Below are positions 1-5,223 of a stretch of 5,223 nt of DNA, in pieces; within the stretch, counting starts at the first letter, position 1, and each line of letters starts with the position of its first letter. The stretch is from contig WQVT01000215.1 of assembly GCA_009785715.1 (NCBI GenBank), forward strand, positions 1 to 5,223, in the 5' to 3' direction. This DNA comes from Acidimicrobiaceae bacterium (GTDB lineage Bacteria > Actinomycetota > Acidimicrobiia > Acidimicrobiales > Palsa-688). A program made the position numbers and the translations under genes. The notes beneath the pieces were generated by a model. That model searched no databases. It had not been told where the DNA came from and saw nothing but the letters and a program-made list of their open reading frames with translations.

Positions 1-87
1 GCACTGGCCCCCAACTACCGGCACCGTTGGTGGCTCGCCGACCTGTTGGGTGGCCGACCCGCCGACTACGAAGCGTGGATCGAGTGA
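1..87 (+). CDS. C-terminal fragment of an unrecognised protein (5' end outside window)
   Basis: Frame 1 is open from the first base to a TGA at 85-87 and gives the last 28 residues of a protein that begins upstream. The fragment is rich in Trp, Arg and Leu (it contains RHRWWLADLLGGRP) and ends AWIE. I do not recognise a family from so short a piece, and no catalytic motif is visible. It is treated as coding because its codons look like those of the downstream genes (mostly G or C in the third position) and because its stop lies only 12 nt before the next gene's start, in the same direction, as expected inside an operon. It could also be a chance open frame in GC-rich DNA. Confidence 0.45.
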   Translation, partial: ALAPNYRHRWWLADLLGGRPADYEAWIE

Positions 88-99
88 CTGAGCCAAACA

Positions 100-1551
100 G
101 TGTCAGGCACGTACGAAGAAGCGGCGTTGGCTGGGCATCGGCGTGGTCCTCTTCCACGAGTTGAACCGGCCGGGCCTGGGGAACGGCTTGTACGTACAGC
201 CCGCGGTCGGGTGCTCATCATCGGTGGAGGTTTTGGGGGTGTGACCGTGGCCCGCCGGCTGGGCTGGCGCGGCGCAACCATCGTCAACGTCCAAAACTCG
301 ATGCTGTTCACCCCGATGCTCCCTGAAGTGGCAGGGGGCGTCATCGAGATGCGGAACGTCATGACTCCGCTGGCGATGGCGTGTCCCCACGCCGAGATCA
401 TCCCTGGCCGGGTCACTGACCTGGCCCTTGAGGATCGCTGCGCAGAGGTAGAGACTGACGGGGGCGTGCGCATGCACATCGAGTACGAGCACGTTGTGGT
501 CGCCGTCGGTGCCGTGCCTCGTACTCTCCCGATTGCCGGGCTTACTGATAACGCCGTCGGATGCAGCACCGTGCTCGATGCGCTGTACTTGCGCAATCAG
601 CTGCTACGGATGCTAGCGGCTGCAGAGATGGAGCCAGACCTCGAACGTCGCCGTCGGCATCTGACCTTCGTCTTTGTCGGCGCAGGCTTTGCCGGCGTCG
701 AGGCGCTCGCCGAGCTGCACAACTTGGCCCAAGACGCTCTGCGCTATCACCCGACACTGCGCGATGTTCGCCAGCGGTGGATCCTGGTCGATGCGGCGCC
801 CACCATCCTGGGCCAGATTCCTTCGCGGCTGGGACAGTACGTCCACGATCGACTCGTGCAACGGGGTGTGGAATTGCGGCTTGGCACTCGTCTGGTGAGC
901 GTCGTTGATGGACGGGTAGCACTCAGCGACGGCACCGAATGTGACGCTGGAATGCTCGTTTGGGCTGCCGGAATCAGGGCGAACCCAATCGTCGCTCGCT
1001 TCGGCCTTCCTCTCGACGAGCGGGGTCGTGTACGCGTCAGGTCGACGTTGCAGGTCGTAGGCTACGAAGACGTGTGGGCCCTTGGCGATTGCGCAGCAGT
1101 CCCCAACCCGGCGACCCAGGGTCGAATCGACCCGCCCACCAGCCAGCACGCGCTGCGTCAAGGCCAACGTCTCGGGAAGAACCTCATCGCTGCCCAGGAA
1201 GGCCTCGGCCTCGACCCCTACAACTTCCGGTCCTTGGGACAGGTAGCCACTCTCGGGCGCAGGGAAGGTATCGCCGACCTTCGCGGCCTTCATCTGAAGG
1301 GGCTGTCCGGCTGGCTCGCGGCCCGTGCGGTCCACGTGATGCAGGTTCCTCGCGTATCCCAGCGGATCGGCGTGCTCGGCAACTGGATCGCTTCCCTGCT
1401 CTTCCGCGGCAGTCTTGTGACCGTGGCCGGTCTGGTCGATGCCCCCTCTCTGAGCACTGGGTCGACTTCGCCGGTTGCGAGCCCGGTCCGCCTGCCCGCC
1501 CCCTCGAGCCCTGTCCCGAAGATCGAGGAGCGCGCGTACCGCAATGAATGA
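100..1551 (+). CDS. Type II NADH:quinone oxidoreductase-like FAD-dependent pyridine nucleotide-disulfide oxidoreductase (NDH-2)
   Basis: This 483-residue flavoprotein has the two-dinucleotide-fold layout of NDH-2, a peripheral membrane enzyme that passes electrons from NADH through FAD to quinone without pumping protons. The FAD-binding GxGxxG is G42-G44-G47, followed by LFTPMLPEVAGG (70-80). The NAD(P)H-binding GxGxxG is G194-G196-G199, with the conserved family glutamate at E201 and an acidic D231 at the end of the next strand, which favours NADH. VWAAGI (287-292) and VWALGDCA (325-332, FAD-binding D330) follow. The quinone-site motif, usually AQxAxQQG, reads SQHALRQG (348-355). Residues 399-445 match the C-terminal amphipathic helices that anchor NDH-2 to the membrane. 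Two parts are unusual: a 37-residue lead before the first strand, and a Pro/Ser-rich tail from about 448. The GTG at 100 is the first usual start after the upstream stop but has no clear Shine-Dalgarno; TTG 127 or GTG 211 are alternatives. An electron acceptor other than quinone is possible. Confidence 0.88.
   Translation: MSGTYEEAALAGHRRGPLPRVEPAGPGERLVRTARGRVLIIGGGFGGVTVARRLGWRGATIVNVQNSMLFTPMLPEVAGGVIEMRNVMTPLAMACPHAEIIPGRVTDLALEDRCAEVETDGGVRMHIEYEHVVVAVGAVPRTLPIAGLTDNAVGCSTVLDALYLRNQLLRMLAAAEMEPDLERRRRHLTFVFVGAGFAGVEALAELHNLAQDALRYHPTLRDVRQRWILVDAAPTILGQIPSRLGQYVHDRLVQRGVELRLGTRLVSVVDGRVALSDGTECDAGMLVWAAGIRANPIVARFGLPLDERGRVRVRSTLQVVGYEDVWALGDCAAVPNPATQGRIDPPTSQHALRQGQRLGKNLIAAQEGLGLDPYNFRSLGQVATLGRREGIADLRGLHLKGLSGWLAARAVHVMQVPRVSQRIGVLGNWIASLLFRGSLVTVAGLVDAPSLSTGSTSPVASPVRLPAPSSPVPKIEERAYRNE
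1525..1530 (+). promoter_or_regulatory. Shine-Dalgarno-like GAGGAG before the DUF2252 gene
   Basis: A purine-rich GAGGAG lies inside the last codons of the NDH-2-like gene, 13 nt before the ATG at 1544. The spacing is longer than ideal. It still supports the ATG at 1544 over the TTG at 1475, which has no such site and would add 23 residues read out of frame through the upstream gene's tail. Confidence 0.4.
1544..1551 (+). promoter_or_regulatory. Overlapping start/stop junction (ATGAATGA), translational coupling
   Basis: The ATG of the DUF2252 gene (1544-1546) precedes the TGA of the NDH-2-like gene (1549-1551) in a different frame, an 8-nt overlap. Ribosomes ending the first gene are placed to restart on the second. 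This indicates co-translation of the two products on one mRNA. Confidence 0.7.
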
Positions 1552-2944
1552 ACGACGGTCGGTGTCATCGAGCACGGTTTCTCCTTCTCGCAACGACCTA
1601 CAGGCAACCGAGGTCGAACGGCGCGAGTACGGGAGGGCCGCCAGGAAAAGAGTAGGACGCAGCGACCTTGGCGGTTGGTCGCACGACGACCGCCAGCAGA
1701 ACCCACTGCAGACGCTCTTTGCCCAGAACGCGATACGGGACCCGTACCTCCTTCCCTTGCGGTACCAACGCATGGCCATCTCGGCCTGGAATTACTACCG
1801 TGGCGCCGCCGCGGTGATGGCAGCCGACCTGGCGTCGCAGCCAAACAGCGGACTCATGGTCCAACTGAGCGGCGACGCGCAGGTCCTGAACTTCGGTCTA
1901 TGGGCCACGCCGGAGCGGAACCTCTTGTTCGACCTGCGAGACTTCGACGAGACCCTGCCCGGACCGTTCGAGTGGGACGTGAAGCGCCTCGCCGCCAGCC
2001 TGGTCGTCGCTGCCCGCGACAGCGGGCTGAAGAAGTCGAGGGCTACCGCCGCGGTCACGTCGGCCGTAGAGGCATACCAGCGACGCATGCACCGCTACGC
2101 TGCCATGCCCGAGCTGGATGTCTGGTACGAAGGCACACGGGTGCGCCAGTTCGTCGGCCACTTCGAGACGGCCGATCGGGGCCGGGTGACGGTTCACATC
2201 GAAAAGAAGCAGCGACACCGCACAAGCCGGGGAGCGTTCATGAAGCTCACCACGGCGGCCGGCGGGCGGCCTCGGATTACCGAAGATCCGCCAATCCGAG
2301 TGACCGTCGCCGACGAAGAACAGGAGGATCTGGTCGACCAGCTTTTCGCCGGATACCGCCAGACACTCCAAGAGGATCGCCGGATGCTCTTCGATCGATT
2401 CATCGAGGTCGATAGTGTCCGCCAGGTGGTGGGCGTCGGGAGCGTCGGGATGCGTGTCTACCTCGTCCTCTTCCAGGGGCGCACCGGTGCGGATCCGTTG
2501 TTTCTCCAGGTGAAGCAGGCCGGTCCTTCGGTGTATGAGAGCGTTCTCGGACCCAGTGAGCACGACAACCACGGCGCCCGGGTGATCAGCGGCAAACGGC
2601 TCATCCAGAGCGCTACAGACACCCTCATCGGATGGGGGTCGTTCGAAGGAAACGACTACTACGTGCGGCAGTTCCGCGACATGAAGATCATCGCCACGAC
2701 GTCGCTGATCGCTCCTTACTTGAGCCAGTTCGCCGCTGCCTGCGGGGAGACGCTGGCCCGCGCCCACGCCAGGACCGGGGATCCCATGGCTATCGACAGC
2801 TACATCGGGAAGGGGACCAAGTTCGTCGACGCTCTCGGCCGGTTCGCATGTCAATATGCAGACCAGAACGATCAGGATCACACGCAGTTAGTCCGGGCTA
2901 TTGCCAGTGGCGAGGTAGAGGCTGCGCTGCCGCCACACCCGTGA
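1544..2944 (+). CDS. DUF2252 family protein with kinase-like motifs
   Basis: The 466-residue soluble protein matches the DUF2252 family (COG4320) along its whole length; its biochemical function is unknown to me. Family landmarks are RDPYLLPLRYQRM (65-77), NYYRGAAAVMAADLA (83-97), SGDAQVLNFG (109-118), FDLRDFDETLPGPFEWDVKR (129-148), GVGSVGMR (297-304), LQVKQA (321-326), YYVRQFRDMK (372-381) and CGETLARAHARTGD (400-413). D111 and N116 are spaced as in the catalytic loop of kinases and aminoglycoside phosphotransferases. D130/D133 could be the metal-binding aspartate, and G297-G299-G302 with K324 resemble a nucleotide-binding loop and its lysine. These parts occur in permuted order. From memory the family usually has GDAH where this copy has GDAQ (Q113). 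The ATG at 1544 was chosen because it lies in the stop overlap and has a GAGGAG upstream; the frame stays open back to a TTG at 1475. There is no signal peptide or membrane segment, so it is probably cytoplasmic. It contains the only in-frame TTA leucine codon I found in the window (2888-2890). Family assignment is sure; the kinase-like reading is inference. Confidence 0.92.
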   Translation: MNERRSVSSSTVSPSRNDLQATEVERREYGRAARKRVGRSDLGGWSHDDRQQNPLQTLFAQNAIRDPYLLPLRYQRMAISAWNYYRGAAAVMAADLASQPNSGLMVQLSGDAQVLNFGLWATPERNLLFDLRDFDETLPGPFEWDVKRLAASLVVAARDSGLKKSRATAAVTSAVEAYQRRMHRYAAMPELDVWYEGTRVRQFVGHFETADRGRVTVHIEKKQRHRTSRGAFMKLTTAAGGRPRITEDPPIRVTVADEEQEDLVDQLFAGYRQTLQEDRRMLFDRFIEVDSVRQVVGVGSVGMRVYLVLFQGRTGADPLFLQVKQAGPSVYESVLGPSEHDNHGARVISGKRLIQSATDTLIGWGSFEGNDYYVRQFRDMKIIATTSLIAPYLSQFAAACGETLARAHARTGDPMAIDSYIGKGTKFVDALGRFACQYADQNDQDHTQLVRAIASGEVEAALPPHP

Positions 2945-2948
2945 CATG
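2942..2948 (+). promoter_or_regulatory. TGA-c-ATG junction, termination-reinitiation site
   Basis: The DUF2252 stop (2942-2944) and the ATG of the membrane protein gene (2946-2948) are one base apart. There is no Shine-Dalgarno at normal distance; the nearest purine run, GAGGTAGAG, lies about 25 nt upstream. Expression of the membrane protein therefore probably depends on ribosomes finishing the DUF2252 gene. Confidence 0.6.
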
Positions 2949-4058
2949 CCTTCCGCTCAGGACAAGGCAGCTCCACCGACGAAAACAGATCCGTCTTTCT
3001 CGGCCAAGATCGATCAGGAGAAGGGCCATCCCCTGGCCTGGAGGTCGATCATCAAGAAGGCGGTACCGATCGTCGTCGCCGGCCTGGGGATCTACCTGGT
3101 CTTGCCCTCGATCACCGAGGTGTTGGCCTCCTGGCCCCGCCTTTCTACCTTGGACCCCGTGTGGTTCGCCCTCGCGGTCGCGTTCGAGACCGTCCACTTC
3201 CTCTGCACCTTCGCGTTGCAGCGCTTGGCCCTGCGGACCCGAACCTGGTTCCCTGTCATTACTTCACAGCTCGCTGGCAATGCCGTCACCCTGATTATTC
3301 CCGGTGGCGCGGCCATGGGCGCCGCCGTGCAGTTTCGGATGCTCTCGGCGAGCGGGCAAGAAAGCGGTTCAACACTTGGCGGACTGGCCGCGTTCTCGCT
3401 ACTCGGGGTGGGAGGCCTCCTGGCGCTCCCGCTGTTCGCGCTTCCCGTCATCCTGATTGGCCTCCCCACCACGAACCGGGGACTGGTCAACGCCGCCATC
3501 CTGGGTGCGATCGGCTTCGTGGCCTTCGCCGGCCTGAGCGCCGTCGTCCTCGCCACCGAGAAACCGCTGCGCTGGTGTGGGAGAGCTCTCCAGCGTGTCC
3601 GCAACTGGGCCCTACGCCAACGCCCGCCGCTCACCGGGCTGGACGAGGCCGTCCTGGAGCAACGCAACCAGATCCGAGCGACGCTAGGAGGGGCATTGTG
3701 GGAGGCGACGCTCCTCTCCGCCGGTCGTCTCGGGCTCGACTATCTCTGTCTTCTGGCCGCAGTTCGAGCGACCGGCAGCCACCCCCGAGCGTCGTTGATC
3801 CTCGTGGCCTACGCGCTTGCCGGCATTATCGCGATGGTCCCGATTACTCCGGGCGGTCTCGGTATCGTCGAGGCGAGCTTGACGGGTCTGCTGGTCCTGT
3901 CGGGTGTCGATCCTGGCGGCGCGCTGCTGGCAACGCTGACGTATCGCCTCGCCTCGTACTGGATACCGTTGGCGGCGGGGCCGATCGCCTACGCCGCGTT
4001 CCACTTGCGTTACCGGCGGAGATCGTCGACCCCTCAGGCGGAGGTCCAATCGGCTTGA
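2946..4058 (+). CDS. UPF0104/YbhN family integral membrane protein (lysylphosphatidylglycerol synthase flippase-like domain)
   Basis: The 370-residue polytopic membrane protein fits the UPF0104 family (LPG_synthase_TM, PF03706), whose fold is shared with the flippase half of MprF. A charged, Lys-containing N-terminus of about 37 residues is followed by hydrophobic segments at roughly 39-56, 72-92, 104-126, 144-172, 181-203, 246-273, 282-299, 306-323 and 333-354, so about eight or nine crossings. A basic, probably cytoplasmic loop covers 205-243. Family signatures are LIIPGGAAMGAAVQFRML (116-133) and VPITPGGLGIVEASL (298-312), the latter carrying the conserved PGGLGxxE with E309. The C-terminus is basic (RYRRR). 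There is no fused aminoacyl-transferase domain, so it is not a full MprF. Known relatives are linked to lipid or lipid-linked substrate movement, but the substrate of this stand-alone form cannot be read from sequence. Coupling to the DUF2252 gene suggests a shared job in the envelope. Family call is firm, function is inference. Confidence 0.88.
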   Translation: MPSAQDKAAPPTKTDPSFSAKIDQEKGHPLAWRSIIKKAVPIVVAGLGIYLVLPSITEVLASWPRLSTLDPVWFALAVAFETVHFLCTFALQRLALRTRTWFPVITSQLAGNAVTLIIPGGAAMGAAVQFRMLSASGQESGSTLGGLAAFSLLGVGGLLALPLFALPVILIGLPTTNRGLVNAAILGAIGFVAFAGLSAVVLATEKPLRWCGRALQRVRNWALRQRPPLTGLDEAVLEQRNQIRATLGGALWEATLLSAGRLGLDYLCLLAAVRATGSHPRASLILVAYALAGIIAMVPITPGGLGIVEASLTGLLVLSGVDPGGALLATLTYRLASYWIPLAAGPIAYAAFHLRYRRRSSTPQAEVQSA

Positions 4059-4085
4059 GGTGTGCCCGCCCTAACAGTCGCCGAG
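4059..4085. other. 27-nt spacer between convergent genes, no clear terminator
   Basis: This short gap separates the stop of the UPF0104 gene from the stop of the minus-strand dehydrogenase. I see no GC-rich hairpin followed by a T-run on either strand. Transcripts from both sides probably run into the opposite gene or end by a factor-dependent mechanism. Confidence 0.6.
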
Positions 4086-5210
4086 TCACGCCGCCGAATC
4101 AAAGGCAATCACCGATTTGATACCTGCCGGCCGACCCAGGATCAGTTCCGACGCCTCTTCGGGGAGGTAGCGGCCTCCAATGAGCGCCTCTACTGTTTCG
4201 GGCCATGCGCGGTGAAAGCCGTTCAGGCTGTCTATGGCCGCTGCGAAGGCTTCGGTTCCAGCGTTGACGGTCCCGAGCAGAATCTGGTTCTTCAACACCA
4301 TGTCTCGCATCAGTCGGGCGGGGTCCGCTTCGATCAAGGCCTGCAAGCCGGGGACGCCTGTCATGACGAAGATCCCGTTGGTGCCCAACACTCGAAGTGC
4401 TTGTGCTGCGAAGTGAGACTGCCCTACTGCCTCGTAGACAAGGTCCAGGTTTCCCGCTTCTCCCGCCAGATCGGCGAAGCTCAGGGTCTGGCTCGAGATA
4501 TACCTGGCACCGATGGCAGTGACCAGGTCGATCCGGGGGTTCGGAGGGAGTTCGCGTGAATAAACATAGGTCGTAAAACCGGCAGAGACCAGCGCCATCG
4601 CTCCAAGCAGACCGACCGGGCCGACCCCAAGCACCAATGCCGTCAGCCCGCTGCCGAACTCGCTACCTTCCTTGGCCGGGTCAAACCAGGGCGGGCGCCG
4701 CTGCATCATCCAGGACGCTTGGTCGAGCGCTTTCTGGGCAATCGTCAGAGGTTCTATGAGGACGGCGATCTCCCGCATGTCTGTTGGCACAGGATTCATA
4801 TACCGCTCGGAATCGACCACGAACTCGGCCATGTAGCCGTGGGCCTCTTTGATGCCACGTTCGCGGAAATCGCCCGTATAACAGTAGTCTTGGTGGCCGG
4901 AACGACATGCTCGACAGTCGGGATGTGAGCATGGGCGGCGGACGGAAGGGACCACCAGGTCCCCAGGCTGCAAGCGAGTGACGGCGGGACCGGCTGCTAC
5001 GACTCGAGCCAGCGACTCGTGGCCGATGACCAGGTGGTCTTCTCCTACGGGCGGCGTGCCATACTCAAAGGCGCAGATTTCTTTGTCCGTGCCGCAAATG
5101 CCGACGTCAAGTATCTGCAGCTTGACCTGATCAGGCTCGGAGATGTCAGGATCATTCATGTCGACGAGCTTGATCTCGCGAGATCCCGGGAACACTGCGA
5201 GGGCCTTCAC
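4086..5210 (-). CDS. Zinc-dependent glucose 1-dehydrogenase-type MDR oxidoreductase
   Basis: The 374-residue protein is a medium-chain dehydrogenase resembling the glucose 1-dehydrogenases of Haloferax, Thermoplasma and Sulfolobus, which oxidise D-glucose (and often other aldoses) to the lactone with NAD(P)+. Likely catalytic zinc ligands are C39, H64 and E65 (GHES) with E153 (LIEPLTIAQKAL); D42 follows in CGTD. A structural zinc site is C94, C99, C102 and C110. The typical ERGIKEAHGYMAEF block is at 117-130. The nucleotide fold has GVGPVG (195-200), and S218-R219 at the end of the second strand favours NADP+ or dual use. The domain SVNSH-like block of the family appears as GTVNAG (313-318). 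Length is normal for the family. The GTG start (5210-5208) agrees with the family's MKA N-terminus and follows a strong Shine-Dalgarno. Convergent orientation means it is not co-transcribed with the plus-strand operon. A related sugar or polyol dehydrogenase activity is possible; the exact substrate is not certain. Confidence 0.87.
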   Translation of the reverse strand: MKALAVFPGSREIKLVDMNDPDISEPDQVKLQILDVGICGTDKEICAFEYGTPPVGEDHLVIGHESLARVVAAGPAVTRLQPGDLVVPSVRRPCSHPDCRACRSGHQDYCYTGDFRERGIKEAHGYMAEFVVDSERYMNPVPTDMREIAVLIEPLTIAQKALDQASWMMQRRPPWFDPAKEGSEFGSGLTALVLGVGPVGLLGAMALVSAGFTTYVYSRELPPNPRIDLVTAIGARYISSQTLSFADLAGEAGNLDLVYEAVGQSHFAAQALRVLGTNGIFVMTGVPGLQALIEADPARLMRDMVLKNQILLGTVNAGTEAFAAAIDSLNGFHRAWPETVEALIGGRYLPEEASELILGRPAGIKSVIAFDSAA

Positions 5211-5214
5211 GGTT

Positions 5215-5221
5215 CTCCTCC
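5215..5221 (-). promoter_or_regulatory. Strong Shine-Dalgarno (GGAGGAG) of the glucose dehydrogenase-like gene
   Basis: Read on the minus strand, GGAGGAG ends 4 nt before the GTG at 5210-5208; counted from its GGAGG core the spacing is 6 nt. It fixes the GTG as the start and is much stronger than any site in front of the plus-strand genes. The promoter itself lies beyond the window edge. Confidence 0.8.
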
Positions 5222-5223
5222 CC

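Noticed and set aside
84..164. Short frame from the GTG overlapping the first stop (GTGA at 84-87)
   Set aside because: It ends after about 27 codons and its product shows no motif. The overlap looks tempting but leads into a dead frame.
1475..1543. Upstream extension of the DUF2252 gene to a TTG start
   Set aside because: The extra 23 residues are Arg/Ser/Pro-rich and come from the out-of-frame end of the previous gene. The ATG at 1544 has better spacing to a GAGGAG and forms a classic stop/start overlap.
613..1779. Long minus-strand open frame (388 codons) across the NDH-2-like and DUF2252 genes
   Set aside because: It runs antisense to two genes with clear family motifs and gives a low-complexity Arg/Gly/Ala-rich translation with no recognisable domain, as GC-rich codon bias commonly creates.
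1898..2881. Minus-strand open frame (327 codons) inside the DUF2252 gene
   Set aside because: It lies entirely antisense to the DUF2252 gene, whose protein matches its family along the full length. No family or ribosome binding site was seen for the antisense frame.
2946..4058. MprF-type lysylphosphatidylglycerol synthase
   Set aside because: Only the membrane flippase-like region is present. There is no C-terminal aminoacyl-phosphatidylglycerol transferase domain, and the next gene is an unrelated dehydrogenase on the other strand.
3161..4120. Plus-strand open frame (319 codons) over the membrane protein gene
   Set aside because: The alternate-frame translation is Arg/Pro/Ser-rich with no membrane segments or motifs, while the other frame gives a clean UPF0104 protein.
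4098..4121. ATCAAA...TTTGAT inverted repeat as a possible terminator between the convergent genes
   Set aside because: The stem is only 6 bp and AT-rich with a 12-nt loop, lies within the last codons of the dehydrogenase gene, and has no following T-run.

Overview
This is a GC-rich bacterial window with four nearly complete genes packed end to end, plus the last codons of a fifth at the left edge. The high G+C in third codon positions, two GTG starts and single-base or overlapping gene junctions suit a high-GC bacterium. The protein families (a DUF2252 protein, an NDH-2 variant with an LFTPMLPEVA motif, and a bacterial glucose dehydrogenase-type MDR enzyme) are most familiar to me from Actinobacteriota and related high-GC lineages. 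The phylum is an inference, and nothing here fixes the genus. I found no RNA genes, mobile elements, CRISPR arrays or long repeats.

Plus strand, 1-4058, probably one transcription unit. A 28-codon tail of an unrecognised protein (1-87) is followed 12 nt later by a type II NADH:quinone dehydrogenase-like flavoprotein (100-1551). Its stop overlaps the start of a DUF2252 protein (1544-2944) by 8 nt. One base after that gene's stop begins a UPF0104/YbhN-type integral membrane protein with the lysylphosphatidylglycerol synthase 'flippase-like' fold (2946-4058). The junctions imply coupled translation, so the three products are probably made together: a peripheral membrane flavoenzyme, a soluble kinase-like protein and a polytopic membrane protein.

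Minus strand, 5210-4086. A zinc-dependent medium-chain dehydrogenase of the glucose 1-dehydrogenase type converges on the operon. It has a GTG start and a strong Shine-Dalgarno at the right edge. Only 27 nt separate the two convergent stop codons, and I see no convincing terminator there.

The most interesting point is the DUF2252 protein. It carries what reads as a complete protein-kinase/aminoglycoside-phosphotransferase active-site signature in the wrong order. The catalytic-loop-like GDxxxxN and metal-binding DxxDFD motifs come first, and the GxGSxG loop and VxK lysine come about 190 residues later. That order suggests a circularly permuted kinase-like fold. Its tight coupling to a flippase-like membrane protein and a quinone-linked oxidoreductase makes a joint envelope or lipid role plausible but unproven. 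No defence, toxin or mobile system is visible.
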